From Cryobacterium sp. PH31-L1 (lineage in GTDB: Bacteria; Actinomycetota; Actinomycetes; Actinomycetales; Microbacteriaceae), in the NCBI RefSeq assembly GCF_030063145.1, contig NZ_JASISM010000001.1:62001-126000 (forward strand): a stretch of DNA of 64,000 nt, given 5' to 3'. A program made the translations under genes and the position numbers. Under the pieces are notes generated by a model. The model was not told the DNA's origin and made no database searches. It saw only the letters and a list, made by a program, of their open reading frames with translations. Below are positions 24,558 to 33,266 of the stretch, in pieces. Each line of letters begins with the position of its first letter. Position 1 is the stretch's first letter.

Positions 24558-24998
24558 TCACGAGGTTGCGGCGATGACCCGGTGCAGCGCGTCGCGCAGG
24601 GCGGCGAGCTCCTCAAGGGGAACGTTGAGCGCCTCGACGACCCGCGGCGGAATGGATTCGGCCACCGACCGTAGATCGACGCCACGCTCGGTCAGTGTGA
24701 TATCGAGTGTGCGTTCGTCGGCCACGCGGCGCTGGCGGCGCACGTAGCCCGACGCTTCCAGCCGTTTGAGCAACGGGGAAAGCGTTGCTGGCTCGAGGCA
24801 CAGCGTCTGGCCCAGGCCTTTGAGCGTGCGCGGGCTCTGGTCCCAGAGGGCGAGCATCACCAGATATTGCGGATGCGTGAGGCCCAGTGGTTCCAGAATG
24901 GGCCGATAGAGCGCGATGACGTTGCGCGAGGCGATCGCGAGCGCGAAGCAGACCTGGTTGTCGAGAGCGAGGGGGTTCTCGAGCGTTGACGATGTCAT
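24558..24998 (-). CDS. MarR-family regulator, OhrR-like
   Basis: This is a 146-residue winged-helix regulator. Its N-terminal LDNQVCFALAIASR closely matches the region of OhrR proteins that carries the peroxide-sensing Cys. The DNA-binding core (LGQTLCLEPATLSPLLKRLE, then ADERTLDITLTERG) is canonical MarR. OhrR represses ohr, which detoxifies organic peroxides, but no ohr gene is visible here. It is divergent from a small Cys-motif protein whose promoter carries a MarR-like palindrome (25038-25051). GGAACG precedes the ATG. Redox sensing is inferred from the conserved Cys. Confidence 0.85.
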   Translation of the reverse strand: MTSSTLENPLALDNQVCFALAIASRNVIALYRPILEPLGLTHPQYLVMLALWDQSPRTLKGLGQTLCLEPATLSPLLKRLEASGYVRRQRRVADERTLDITLTERGVDLRSVAESIPPRVVEALNVPLEELAALRDALHRVIAATS

Positions 24999-25019
24999 GG
25001 GGCGTTCCGTTCCAGCTGG

Positions 25020-25051
25020 TTGTTCTTCCTGCGTTTAGTTAGTACACTAAC
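25020..25051 (+). promoter_or_regulatory. promoter and MarR-type operator of the small Cys-motif gene
   Basis: TTGTTC (25020-25025) and TACACT (25043-25048) are 17 bp apart. The palindrome GTTAGT-AC-ACTAAC (25038-25051) covers the -10. Seven bases separate the -10 from the ATG at 25056, so the transcript is likely leaderless and repressed by the divergent MarR protein. Confidence 0.72.
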
Positions 25052-25055
25052 AGTT

Positions 25056-25298
25056 ATGACACACGGTAAGGAATCCCACCCGCGCATCAAGGGAGCCGGC
25101 GGACTTACGGCTTGGCTCAACGGTCGACTGTTTCCCATTCTCGGGCCGCCGCCGGTCGGTCCGAGCGGGTCCGATCTGCTGCCGGCAGCGCCCGCGCCCG
25201 TGCGCGGCTGCCCGGTCTGCGCCCAGCCGATGGACCAGCACGACATCGACCGCACCGGTGAACGCACGCAGCTGCACTGCCCGGTCGCCCTGCACTAG
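25056..25298 (+). CDS. small protein with CPxC and CP motifs, divergent from MarR gene
   Basis: This 80-residue protein has no recognised family. The first half is Gly/Pro-rich and basic (GKESHPRIKGAGGLTAWLNG); the second contains GCPVCAQPMDQHDID and LHCPVALH. CPxC, His and a final Cys could bind zinc in a rubredoxin-knuckle-like site. Its promoter overlaps a MarR-type operator, so it is likely derepressed by the signal sensed by the neighbouring OhrR-like regulator. Expression of a redox- or metal-responsive small protein is plausible but unproven. Confidence 0.68.
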   Translation: MTHGKESHPRIKGAGGLTAWLNGRLFPILGPPPVGPSGSDLLPAAPAPVRGCPVCAQPMDQHDIDRTGERTQLHCPVALH

Positions 25299-25363
25299 CC
25301 CCGCTGTACGGAGCCTCCCTCGGCAGTTTGCCCGCTAGGCTGGGCCGCAATCACGGGAGTCCA

Positions 25364-27085
25364 ATGACGGTAGATCAGGCTTCGCTCGACCTTGCCATTA
25401 CCGAGCTCGCCGACGGAAGCCAGCGGTGGGCGGCGACCACCCTCGAGGCACGCGCCGAGCTGCTGGAGCACTCCGGGGCATCCGTTGCGGCGGCGGCCGA
25501 GCGCTGGGTGGCTGCGGCCGCCAGGGCCAAGGGCCTCGGGCCCTCGTCGCCGCTCATCGGCGAGGAATGGCTGACCGGGCCCTACGGCGTGCTCACCTCC
25601 CTGACTGCGCTGGGCCGCACGCTCCGCACGCTCGCCGCAGGGCGGAGCACCCTCGCCGGCCGCACGTTCGGGCGGGCACCCGACGGCCGGGTCACCGTTG
25701 CCGTGCTTCCGCACAACGCCTGGGACGGCCTGCTGCTGCACGGCTACACTGCCCGGGCGTGGCTTCGACCGGGCGTCTCGGCGGCGCAGGCCCGTGCCCA
25801 GGGCGGGCTGGGCCAGCTCACACCGACAGCGCGCAATGGCGTCGGCCTCGTGCTCGGCGCCGGCAATATCTCCTCGATCGCACCCCTCGACGTGCTCTAC
25901 GAGCTGATGGCGCACAATCGGGTCTCGATTCTCAAGCTCAATCCCACCTTCGACGGCCTGCTGCCGGTTTATCGTGCGGCCCTCGCCCCGCTCATCAACG
26001 CGGGACTGCTGCGCATCGTCACCGGCGGCGCCGACGTGGGCGCCTACCTTGCCCGTCACCCCGGCATCAGCCATGTGCACATCACCGGCAGCGCGGCCAC
26101 GCACGATGCGATTGTGTTCGGCGGCTCAAAAAGTCCCAGCCTGGGTAAACCGATCAGCAGTGAGCTCGGCGGAGTCTCGCCGATCATTGTGCTGCCTGGC
26201 CGCTGGAGCGCCAGGGACCTGCGCTATCAGGCCGAACACGTTGCCACTATGCGTCTGCATAACGGCGGCTACAACTGCATCGCCGGCCAGGTGCTCGTGC
26301 TCAGCTCGGCCTGGCCGCAGAAGACTGCATTCCTCGACGCGGTCGCCGCAGCTCTCGCGGCCTCCCCGGTTCGACCGGCCTGGTATCCCGGCAGCGACGA
26401 GCGGATGCGCGCGGCCCGTGCCGCGTATCCGGCCGCTCGGTCGATTCCCGGGGGGCGACTGCTCGTGGCGGCGTCACCAGCACGGGCGCACGGGGCGACC
26501 GACGGCGATCTGCTGACCGAGGCGGGTGCATCCGCTCTGCCGGAAAATATGCTCGCGACGGAATACTTCGCCCCGGTGCTCGGCGTCGTGGAGTTGCCCG
26601 GTGTCGGTGAGGCTTTTCTGGACGCCGCGGTGGAGACCGTCAACCGCGACTTCCTGGGAACTCTCGGAGCCAATATTCTCGGGGCACCAGCCAGCATCCG
26701 ACGGCTCGGGCCGGGTTTCGAGCAGGCCGTGGCGCGCCTGCGCTACGGAACAATCGCGATTAACGCGTGGACCGGCGTGGGCTTTCTGGCGGCCGCAGCG
26801 CCGTGGGGAGCGTTCCCCGGGCACACCCTCGACAACGTGCAGAGCGGCATCGGCGTGGTGCACAACGCCCTGTTGCTCGACGAGGTGGAGCGCACCGTGG
26901 TGCGTGGGCCGTTTCGGCCGTTTCCACGCTCGGTGGTGCATGGTGAGTGGGCTCTGCTGCCGAAGCCGCCGTGGTTCGTGTCGGCTCGCAGTGGCACTTT
27001 GACCGCCCGCCTACTGACCGAATTTGCCGCGCGCCCGTCGGTGCGCAGGCTGCCCGGCATTCTCGCTGCCGCTTTTCGAGCCTGA
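25364..27085 (+). CDS. aldehyde dehydrogenase family protein
   Basis: This 573-residue protein has the ALDH fold. The cofactor-binding region includes GNISSIAPLDVLYELMAHNR. The Glu motif is SSELGG near residue 265 and the catalytic Cys is in GGYNCIAGQ near residue 304. It is longer than the typical 480-500 residues and lacks the standard FTGS context, reading HITGSAATHDAIVFGG, so it belongs to a divergent actinobacterial branch. Substrate unknown. GGGAG lies upstream of the ATG at 25364. It stands alone; a 96-bp inverted-repeat element follows it. Confidence 0.85.
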   Translation: MTVDQASLDLAITELADGSQRWAATTLEARAELLEHSGASVAAAAERWVAAAARAKGLGPSSPLIGEEWLTGPYGVLTSLTALGRTLRTLAAGRSTLAGRTFGRAPDGRVTVAVLPHNAWDGLLLHGYTARAWLRPGVSAAQARAQGGLGQLTPTARNGVGLVLGAGNISSIAPLDVLYELMAHNRVSILKLNPTFDGLLPVYRAALAPLINAGLLRIVTGGADVGAYLARHPGISHVHITGSAATHDAIVFGGSKSPSLGKPISSELGGVSPIIVLPGRWSARDLRYQAEHVATMRLHNGGYNCIAGQVLVLSSAWPQKTAFLDAVAAALAASPVRPAWYPGSDERMRAARAAYPAARSIPGGRLLVAASPARAHGATDGDLLTEAGASALPENMLATEYFAPVLGVVELPGVGEAFLDAAVETVNRDFLGTLGANILGAPASIRRLGPGFEQAVARLRYGTIAINAWTGVGFLAAAAPWGAFPGHTLDNVQSGIGVVHNALLLDEVERTVVRGPFRPFPRSVVHGEWALLPKPPWFVSARSGTLTARLLTEFAARPSVRRLPGILAAAFRA

Positions 27086-27130
27086 TCCGGCACGGCGACC
27101 GCTTCCCGGCTGCAGTCCGGGTGTTTGGCG

Positions 27131-27226
27131 CGCATGACTCCTGCAATCTGGCGTCGGTGAACAAAAGTTGGCTGTATTTCCGGGCCTCGGAGGAATTGCT
27201 GGCACAGATAGCAGGAGTTATGCACG
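27131..27226. repeat. 96-bp inverted-repeat element (family A, copy 1)
   Basis: The left end CGCATGACTCCTGCAATCTG and the reverse complement of the right end (GTGCATAACTCCTGC, then ATCTG) agree closely, giving terminal inverted repeats of about 20 bp. It occupies the intergenic gap between the ALDH gene and the GNAT-AAA gene. A second element of the same length and ends lies at 43078-43173. Confidence 0.85.
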
Positions 27227-27330
27227 GATGGTGGGTGGAGGGTGCCGGGCAGCTCACCTGGGCTGGGGGAACGGGTGCAATAGATTGGAAGCACACCCGA
27301 TCTGGGAGATTCACTGATGCGAGGTTCACG

Positions 27331-28617
27331 ATGACTGGCTGGCGACTGCGCGATTTTCACTCCGACGACCTGGACGGCATTCTGCGGCTCTGGGAAGAAC
27401 TCAAGGCCTCCGAAACGGAGCCGGTCTACGGCCTCTCCGAGGTGCTCGCCTCCTGCCAGAAGGATCACGCCGTCGTGGCGGTGCACGGCGATGAGGTCGT
27501 CGGTGCCGCCGTCGGCCGGGCCGCCCATGCCCAGGGCTGGATAGTTTTTCTCGCCACCGCGGAGAAATGGCAGAGCCAGGGCATCGGTACGGCCATGCTC
27601 GCCGCCCTCGAAGCCCGGATGGCCCCGCACGGAATGACCAAACTCTCGGCGCTCATGCCCGAATCCGAGACCAAAGTGGATGCCTTTCTCAACCGCGGAT
27701 TCGAGTTGAAGAAGAACCTGCGCTACTTCGAACGGCACATTCCGGTGCAGCGCGAGGAGCTCAAGCTGCTCGGCGAGCTTGGTGGCCGCGTGCTTCCGCG
27801 CGACCTCTGGCAGAAGGTCGGCGGTATGGCGCACGAGAAGGAACTGCTCGAGCGCCGGTTGGTCATGCCCCTGGCCAAACCCGAACTCGCCGAGCAATAT
27901 GGGGTCTCACCGCCCAAAGCCGTCGTTCTGTTCGGCCCTCCCGGCACCGGAAAGACCACCTTCGCCAAGGCGATCGCCTCCCGCCTGGAGTGGTCGTTCA
28001 TCGAGGTCTTTCCTTCGCGACTCGCTGCCGACCCGTTGGGGCTCGCGGGAGCACTGCGTGAAACCTTCCTCAAAATCTCCGAGCTCGAACACGCGGTCGT
28101 GTTCATCGACGAGGTCGAAGAGATCGCCGCCCAACGCTCCGGCGAACCGCCGTCGGCCATGCAGGGCGTCACCAACGAACTGCTCAAGATCATTCCGGCA
28201 TTCCGTGAACAGCCCGGACGCCTGCTGGTCTGTGCGACCAACTTCATTCGCGCGCTCGACTCCGCGTTCCTCCGGCATGGCCGCTTCGACTATGTCGTGC
28301 CGATCGGCCTGCCGGATGTTGCCGCTCGCCAAGCCATCTGGGAGCGATACATTCCGGAAGCGGTGTCCGGCGAGGTCGACCTCGCCGTTCTGGTCGAGAA
28401 AAGCGCCGGGTTCTCGCCCGCCGACGTCGAGTACGCCGCCCATCGGGCTTCGCAGCACGCGCTCGAGAACGCGCTCTACCGTTCCGGCGACGGGCCCGTC
28501 ATCAATGGCCCGAGCACCGACGACTATGCCCTGGCGATCTCCGAAACCCGCCGCACCGTGTCCGACGAGGTTGCGGCTGAGTTCCTCGAGGACATCGAGC
28601 GCCTCGCCCGGCTCTAG
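27331..28617 (+). CDS. GNAT acetyltransferase fused to AAA+ ATPase
   Basis: This 428-residue protein has two domains. Residues 1-145 form a GNAT fold with the acetyl-CoA loop in WQSQGIGTAMLAAL near residue 82. Residues 165-428 form an AAA+ module of the FtsH/Cdc48 kind: Walker A GPPGTGKTTFAK near 201, Walker B VVFIDEVEEIAA near 257, and RHGRFDYVVPI holding sensor/arginine-finger residues. GAGG lies 6 nt before the ATG at 27331; the frame extends upstream but through a repeat element. No membrane or protease domain is present. A chaperone- or remodelling-coupled acetylation role is conceivable; the substrate is unknown. Confidence 0.85.
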   Translation: MTGWRLRDFHSDDLDGILRLWEELKASETEPVYGLSEVLASCQKDHAVVAVHGDEVVGAAVGRAAHAQGWIVFLATAEKWQSQGIGTAMLAALEARMAPHGMTKLSALMPESETKVDAFLNRGFELKKNLRYFERHIPVQREELKLLGELGGRVLPRDLWQKVGGMAHEKELLERRLVMPLAKPELAEQYGVSPPKAVVLFGPPGTGKTTFAKAIASRLEWSFIEVFPSRLAADPLGLAGALRETFLKISELEHAVVFIDEVEEIAAQRSGEPPSAMQGVTNELLKIIPAFREQPGRLLVCATNFIRALDSAFLRHGRFDYVVPIGLPDVAARQAIWERYIPEAVSGEVDLAVLVEKSAGFSPADVEYAAHRASQHALENALYRSGDGPVINGPSTDDYALAISETRRTVSDEVAAEFLEDIERLARL

Positions 28618-28702
28618 CCGAGCGGATGCCCGGGCCGACCTCACGAACGCGGGCCCAGTTTTCAGGCTGGAACCGCGTCACCGTAGAGGTGTGCCCGATT
28701 GG

Positions 28703-29167
28703 TCAGCGCGCCTTGCGGTGGTAGACCAGCGCGGCCACGAGCGACTGCCAGATGGCAAAGAACTCGACGGCGAGTGACAACAGACCAAGCGGTTCCAGCC
28801 AGTTTCCAATGTCGCCCATCGCCATCGGCATGCCGACCGTGCGATTGATGACAAAGCCGACGATGACGGCCGCGGACAGGGCAGCGGCGGCGAGGAAGTC
28901 GATTCTCGATCCTACGATGAGAACCCGTTCGATCAACACGGCTGCGGCGATGATGATTCCGATGTAGGCGAAGGCGAGGTAGGGAGTTTCGGCGAATTTG
29001 CCCGGAAGGTCGAGAATGTGAATCGCGCCGATTACGGCGAGCGACAGCGCAACGGTGATCCGGCGCGTGAGCAGGTGCTGGTCGATCAGGCGCGCGGTCG
29101 TGCTGTCGGGATGAGCTGCAGCGGGCCGCATCCCTTCGTCAGTGGATCGCGTGGCGGTCGTAGTCAT
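28703..29167 (-). CDS. four-helix membrane protein, unknown function
   Basis: This is a 154-residue protein. A polar N-terminus with TTARLIDQHLLTRRI precedes four predicted membrane helices (about residues 38-55, 62-82, 88-105 and 125-147). No catalytic motif is recognised. GGAGAGG upstream supports the ATG at 29167. It is convergent with the GNAT-AAA gene and separated by 85 bp containing a GGATGCC motif. It may be a small cytoplasmic-membrane protein of the DoxX/DUF type, but I cannot assign a family. Confidence 0.7.
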   Translation of the reverse strand: MTTTATRSTDEGMRPAAAHPDSTTARLIDQHLLTRRITVALSLAVIGAIHILDLPGKFAETPYLAFAYIGIIIAAAVLIERVLIVGSRIDFLAAAALSAAVIVGFVINRTVGMPMAMGDIGNWLEPLGLLSLAVEFFAIWQSLVAALVYHRKAR

Positions 29168-29492
29168 GAATACCTCTCCATGGGGTGTCTCCCCGCATGA
29201 ACACTGACAGGCGTCCGGCCAGCCCGGGCGATTCATCGGCAGTGCATAGAACACTCCGTGGTCGCTGCCAGAAACGCGCCTTCTTCCTGAGATATTCACA
29301 GGAACAGCGTGTGGTGCGGCCGCAAAACGATGCCCCGCCGAACCTCGTATGGGGAAGTGGGTTCGAGATTCGTCCGGGCACGGGGCCCGGGCCCGGCCCA
29401 AGGTTGGGCGAAAGGGCGGTTGTCGATGTCGGAGGGGCTTACTAGCATGGCATCTAAGCTGATCGCACCACCCGAAACGGCAAGGAATTCCC
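29168..29492. other. 325-bp intergenic region upstream of the DrrAB-type exporter
   Basis: This region holds promoter space for two divergent genes. I see a small GGGG/CCCC hairpin near 29180, a self-complementary GC run near 29385-29400 and a TACTAG box near 29440. No convincing coding frame was found. Confidence 0.5.
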
Positions 29493-30554
29493 GTGATCAT
29501 TGAGGCCCAAGGCCTGACCAAGACCTACCAATCCAAGACGGGTCCGGTGCACGCGCTCACCGGACTCGACCTGCAGGTGCCGCGCGGCACCGTTAAGGCC
29601 CTCCTCGGTCCCAACGGTGCTGGAAAAACCACCGTCGTGAAGATGCTCACGACATTGATTCGACCGGATGCCGGCACCGCCGTCATCGACGGAATCGACG
29701 TCGTGCGCAACCCCAAATCGGTGCGCCGCATCATCGGGGTCTCCGGCCAGTATGCCGCGGTCGACGAGAACCTAACCGGATTCGAGAACCTGGAGATGGT
29801 CGGTCGGCTGTACCACCTGGGCGGAGCGGCTGCCCGCAAACGGGCGCAGGAACTCATCGACCTGTTCGAGCTCACGGCCGCCGGCAACCGGCCGGTCAAG
29901 GGGTTTTCCGGCGGCATGCGACGTCGTATTGACCTCGCCGGCGCGCTCGTGATCAATCCCAAGGTGCTCTTTCTCGACGAGCCGACCACCGGGCTCGACC
30001 CCCGCAGCCGAATCGCTCTGTGGGATGTCATCAAACGCCTCGTCGCCGACGGCACGACGGTGCTGCTGACCACGCAATACCTCGAAGAGGCCGACCAGCT
30101 AGCCGATGACATCGTCGTCATCGATGACGGCCGGGTTATCGCCGGCGGCACCTCGGATCAGCTCAAGGCCCAGATCGGCGGGCACCGTGTGGTGGTGGCC
30201 CTGGTCGACGCCGCTGACAGCGCCGCTGCGCGGGACATCCTGGCCCGGTACGGCTCGGGTGATCCTGCGGTCTCCGCCGACGGTCGCGGGGTCGACGTTG
30301 CCGTCACCGATGGGCCTACCGCCCTGCAGAATATCCTCGCCGATCTGCGTTCCGCTGAGATCACCCTGCACGATGCCGGTATGCGCCGTCCCACGCTCGA
30401 CGACGTTTTCCTCAAGCTCACCGGGCACAAAGCCGATCTCACAGTGAACGACGACGACTCTGCGGGGCCGAAACTCTCGAAACGGGCGCAGGCCAAACGG
30501 GACCAAACTCGCGGGGCGAACGCCGACACGGCAGACCTGGAGGAAGTGAAATGA
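29493..30554 (+). CDS. ABC exporter ATPase, DrrA/CcmA type
   Basis: This is a 353-residue ATPase. Walker A GPNGAGKTTVVK lies near residue 42, the signature FSGGMRRRIDLAGAL near 140, and Walker B VLFLDEPTTGLDPRSR near 160. The C-terminal extension (DAGMRRPTLDDVFLKLTGHK) is typical of DrrA-type multidrug or polyketide exporters, followed here by a Lys/Arg-rich tail. It starts with GTG after an AAGGAA site. It overlaps the permease start by 4 bp, so both form one transporter. The exported compound is unknown. Confidence 0.92.
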   Translation: MIIEAQGLTKTYQSKTGPVHALTGLDLQVPRGTVKALLGPNGAGKTTVVKMLTTLIRPDAGTAVIDGIDVVRNPKSVRRIIGVSGQYAAVDENLTGFENLEMVGRLYHLGGAAARKRAQELIDLFELTAAGNRPVKGFSGGMRRRIDLAGALVINPKVLFLDEPTTGLDPRSRIALWDVIKRLVADGTTVLLTTQYLEEADQLADDIVVIDDGRVIAGGTSDQLKAQIGGHRVVVALVDAADSAAARDILARYGSGDPAVSADGRGVDVAVTDGPTALQNILADLRSAEITLHDAGMRRPTLDDVFLKLTGHKADLTVNDDDSAGPKLSKRAQAKRDQTRGANADTADLEEVK

Positions 30555-31450
30555 GCGCCAGGCACGCCTCGGTTCCGGTCGAGCCGCCGATGGCGTCCGG
30601 CCTCGCCCCGGGTGAATCCCGTGTGGCCACCCTGCCGCCTCTGCCCACCTGGAATCCGCTGTCGTTGTGGTACTCCGATGGCTGGACCGTCACCAAGCGC
30701 AACCTGATCAAGATCAAGCGGTCGCCTGACATGCTGGTGTTCGCCGTGATCCAACCGATCATGTTCGTGCTGCTGTTCAGCCAGGTCTATGGCGGCGCCA
30801 TCGCCGTGGCGGGCAGCGACTATACGCAATTCCTGATGGCGGGCATCTTTGCCCAGACGGTCGTGTTCGGTGCCACGTTCTCGGGCGCCGCCATGGCGCT
30901 CGACCTCAAGGAGGGCATCATCGACCGATTTCGGAGCCTGCCGATGAACGCATCCGCTGTGCTGATCGGTCGAACCAACGGCGACCTCGTGCTCAACACC
31001 ATCTCCATGGTGATCATGATGGCCACCGGACTGGCCGTCGGCTGGCGGGTGAACACCTCGCCGCTGGAGGTTCTGGCGGGAGTGGGTTTGCTGCTTCTGT
31101 TCGGCTACGCGTTCAGCTGGGTGATGGCGCTGCTCGGCATGAGCGTGAAGAGCCCCGAAGTCATCAACAATGCGTCGTTTCTCATCCTGTTTCCGCTGAC
31201 CTTCGTCTCGAACGCGTTCGTACCGAGCGAAACCCTGCCGACCGTGCTACGAACGTTCGCGGAGTGGAATCCGGTCTCGGCACTCGTTCAGGCGGTGCGC
31301 CAGCTGTTCGGCAATCTCGGAACCGCGCCGGTTCCCGACGTCTGGACCCTGCAGAATCCGATCCAGACCGTTCTTCTGGGCATCACCGTGATGTTGCTCG
31401 TGTTTGTGCCACTATGCATTCGTAAGTTCGCGTCGATCAGCTCCCGCTGA
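30551..31450 (+). CDS. ABC exporter permease, DrrB/ABC-2 type
   Basis: This is a 299-residue ABC-2-type membrane protein. After about 50 cytoplasmic residues come six helices. The conserved loop FLMAGIFAQTVVFGATFSGA is followed by a segment reading DLKEGIIDRFRSLPM. The final part has FLILFPLTFVSNAFVPSETLP, a hallmark of the family. It is coupled to the DrrA-like ATPase by ATGA overlap and forms a homodimeric exporter channel. No drug-biosynthesis genes are adjacent, so a self-resistance role is not implied. Confidence 0.92.
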   Translation: MSARHASVPVEPPMASGLAPGESRVATLPPLPTWNPLSLWYSDGWTVTKRNLIKIKRSPDMLVFAVIQPIMFVLLFSQVYGGAIAVAGSDYTQFLMAGIFAQTVVFGATFSGAAMALDLKEGIIDRFRSLPMNASAVLIGRTNGDLVLNTISMVIMMATGLAVGWRVNTSPLEVLAGVGLLLLFGYAFSWVMALLGMSVKSPEVINNASFLILFPLTFVSNAFVPSETLPTVLRTFAEWNPVSALVQAVRQLFGNLGTAPVPDVWTLQNPIQTVLLGITVMLLVFVPLCIRKFASISSR

Positions 31451-31480
31451 CTGACCTTTCATCGATAAGGGAGTCACCTC

Positions 31481-31873
31481 ATGACCGAACACGCCGTCGG
31501 TATCGTCGCCGGATTCAGTGGTTTCGCGGTCTCCGACCTCGACGCCACGCACACTTTCTACGCCGAAACCCTCGGCCTCGAAGTCTCCGTCGGGGAGATG
31601 GGCATGCTGCGCATAGCCCTGCCAGGCGGAGCCACCGTCATCGTCTACCCCAAGCCGGACTTCGTGCCGGCGACCTATACGATCCTGAATTTCGCGGTGA
31701 CCGATCTTGATGCCACGGTCGACGAACTCACCGAACGCGGCGTAGATTTTCTGCGCTACGACGGCTTCGAGCAGAACGACAAGGGAATCGCCGCCGGCGG
31801 CGGACAAGGGCCGGACATCGCCTGGTTCACCGACCCGTCGGGCAATATTCTGTCGGTGTTGAAAAACCCGTAG
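31481..31873 (+). CDS. VOC-superfamily (glyoxalase-like) protein
   Basis: This is a 130-residue single vicinal-oxygen-chelate domain with two beta-alpha-beta-beta-beta modules. The start is FSGFAVSDLDATHTFYAETL and the end is DIAWFTDPSGNILSVLKN, where the final acidic metal-ligand position is occupied by Asn (GNIL) rather than Glu. It may act in resistance or as a small-molecule-binding protein. GGGAG precedes the ATG 30 bp after the exporter permease, so it may be co-transcribed with that exporter. Confidence 0.85.
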   Translation: MTEHAVGIVAGFSGFAVSDLDATHTFYAETLGLEVSVGEMGMLRIALPGGATVIVYPKPDFVPATYTILNFAVTDLDATVDELTERGVDFLRYDGFEQNDKGIAAGGGQGPDIAWFTDPSGNILSVLKNP

Positions 31874-31878
31874 CTCTT

Positions 31879-32727
31879 CTAGTGCCCGCGGCCCTTGCCC
31901 TTGTTGGGGTTCTTGGTCGGGCGGGTGCGGCCGGGCGAGCTCTCGGTTCTTTTGCGCACGGCCGGTTTGGCTTTGGCCGCCGCAACCCGAATGGCTTTGG
32001 CCGCGGCCTTGGCTTTGTCGGTCTTCTTGGGTTTGCGCGGCGGTTTTTCCGGGCGGCCATCGCTGCGCACCGGTGCCTCTTCGGCGTCAGCGGATGCAGC
32101 GGCGGCGGCACCGGCATCCGTTCGCGAGCTCTGCCTGGAGCGCCCGCGCACGATACCGATGAACTCTTCGATGTCTTCGCTGGTCTCGCGGGTGATCCAG
32201 GCCAGGGCGATCTGGGTGTCGGCGACCCCGGTCACCGGGCGGGACACCACATCTTTGCGACCGTACAGCCGGGCGACCCCGTGCGGAACGATTATGATGC
32301 CGACGCCGGCAGCAATCTGCTCCATCGTCTCGTCGAGATCACGCATGGGCGGCAGGGCGCGGCGGGTCCCGTCCCGAATCTCGTCGGCGATGTCGCGCCA
32401 CTCCGGCACGTCGTCCGGGTTCTGCAGCAGGTGTTCGCCGGCCAGGTCGGCCAGCAGCACGGTCTCGGCCTGCAGGGTTTCGTGGTCCTTCGACGCGACA
32501 ACGACCGGAATCTCGTTGTACAGGTTGATGACGCTCAGGTTGGTGTCGTCGATCGGAAGGCGTACCAGACTGACGTCGGCCCGGCCGTCGTGCAGCACCG
32601 CGATCTGCTCCGCGGGATCCGTGCGAAACACGGAGAGGGGAACGTCGGGGCGGCGATCATTCCAGATGCGAGTCCATTTGGTGGGGGTGACACCGGCGAC
32701 GAAGGCGATGGAAAAGCTCACCGGCAT
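31879..32727 (-). CDS. stand-alone LysR-type substrate-binding domain with basic tail, no HTH
   Basis: This is a 282-residue protein. Residues 1-195 match the periplasmic-binding-like effector domain of LysR regulators (SIAFVAGVTPTKWTRIWNDR, then GRADVSLVRLPID, and IAAGVGIIIVPHGVARLY). No winged HTH precedes it; the gene begins where an HTH and linker would normally join. The last 90 residues are Lys/Arg/Ala/Pro-rich (KPPRKPKKTDKAKAAAK), similar to histone-H1-like tails. The divergent neighbour is a DUF5997 gene. The start is ATG at 32727, or GTG at 32721. It may bind DNA through the tail or work with the DUF5997 protein. Confidence 0.8.
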   Translation of the reverse strand: MPVSFSIAFVAGVTPTKWTRIWNDRRPDVPLSVFRTDPAEQIAVLHDGRADVSLVRLPIDDTNLSVINLYNEIPVVVASKDHETLQAETVLLADLAGEHLLQNPDDVPEWRDIADEIRDGTRRALPPMRDLDETMEQIAAGVGIIIVPHGVARLYGRKDVVSRPVTGVADTQIALAWITRETSEDIEEFIGIVRGRSRQSSRTDAGAAAAASADAEEAPVRSDGRPEKPPRKPKKTDKAKAAAKAIRVAAAKAKPAVRKRTESSPGRTRPTKNPNKGKGRGH

Positions 32728-32803
32728 CCTTTCTCGGAGTAGTTGAGGGCAGCAGAGGTCGATTCGCCCAAACGAGGGCCCTCTCAGGCTATACGCTTGA
32801 ACA

Positions 32804-33244
32804 ATGAGTTCCGAGAAGAAGCCCCAGACCATGAAGCCCGCCACGGCGGCCCAGAAACTCGGGATTCTGCCGGGCGCGGCACCGGCCGAGTTCCAGACCG
32901 AATTCGTCAGCCGCACCGAGCTCGCCGACCTCATGGCCAACCCGCCGGAGTGGCTGACCCTGCTGCGTGCCAACGGCCCGCACCCGCGCCAGGTCGTCGC
33001 AGCCAAGCTCGGCGTCTCGATCTCCGGCCTGGCCCGCAGTGAGATCACCGACCCGCTGACCACCGCCGAGATCGCCGCCCTGCTGCAGCAGCCGCCGGCC
33101 TGGCTCGTGCTGGAACGTTCCACCCAGGCTGGCGTGCGCGCCGACCAGATCGCCGTTAAAGACCGTGACGCTCAGCGGGCCGCCAAGAAGGCGCACGTCG
33201 AGCGTCAGGCTTCGCAGGAGCAGGCCAAGCGCGACCGCTCCTGA
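32804..33244 (+). CDS. DUF5997-family protein
   Basis: This is a 146-residue cytoplasmic protein. The core (LGILPGAAPAEFQTEFVSRT, then LMANPPEWLTLLRANGPHPR) is followed by a segment that looks HTH-like: RQVVAAKLGVSISGLARSEI. The C-terminus is a charged helix rich in Lys, Arg and Gln. TACGCT lies 6 bp before the ATG, with no ribosome site, so the mRNA is probably leaderless. It is divergent from the HTH-less LysR domain gene and could supply the DNA-binding function that protein lacks. That pairing is inference. Confidence 0.8.
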   Translation: MSSEKKPQTMKPATAAQKLGILPGAAPAEFQTEFVSRTELADLMANPPEWLTLLRANGPHPRQVVAAKLGVSISGLARSEITDPLTTAEIAALLQQPPAWLVLERSTQAGVRADQIAVKDRDAQRAAKKAHVERQASQEQAKRDRS

Positions 33245-33266
33245 CCGGCATCCGCTTTTCGTGTGT

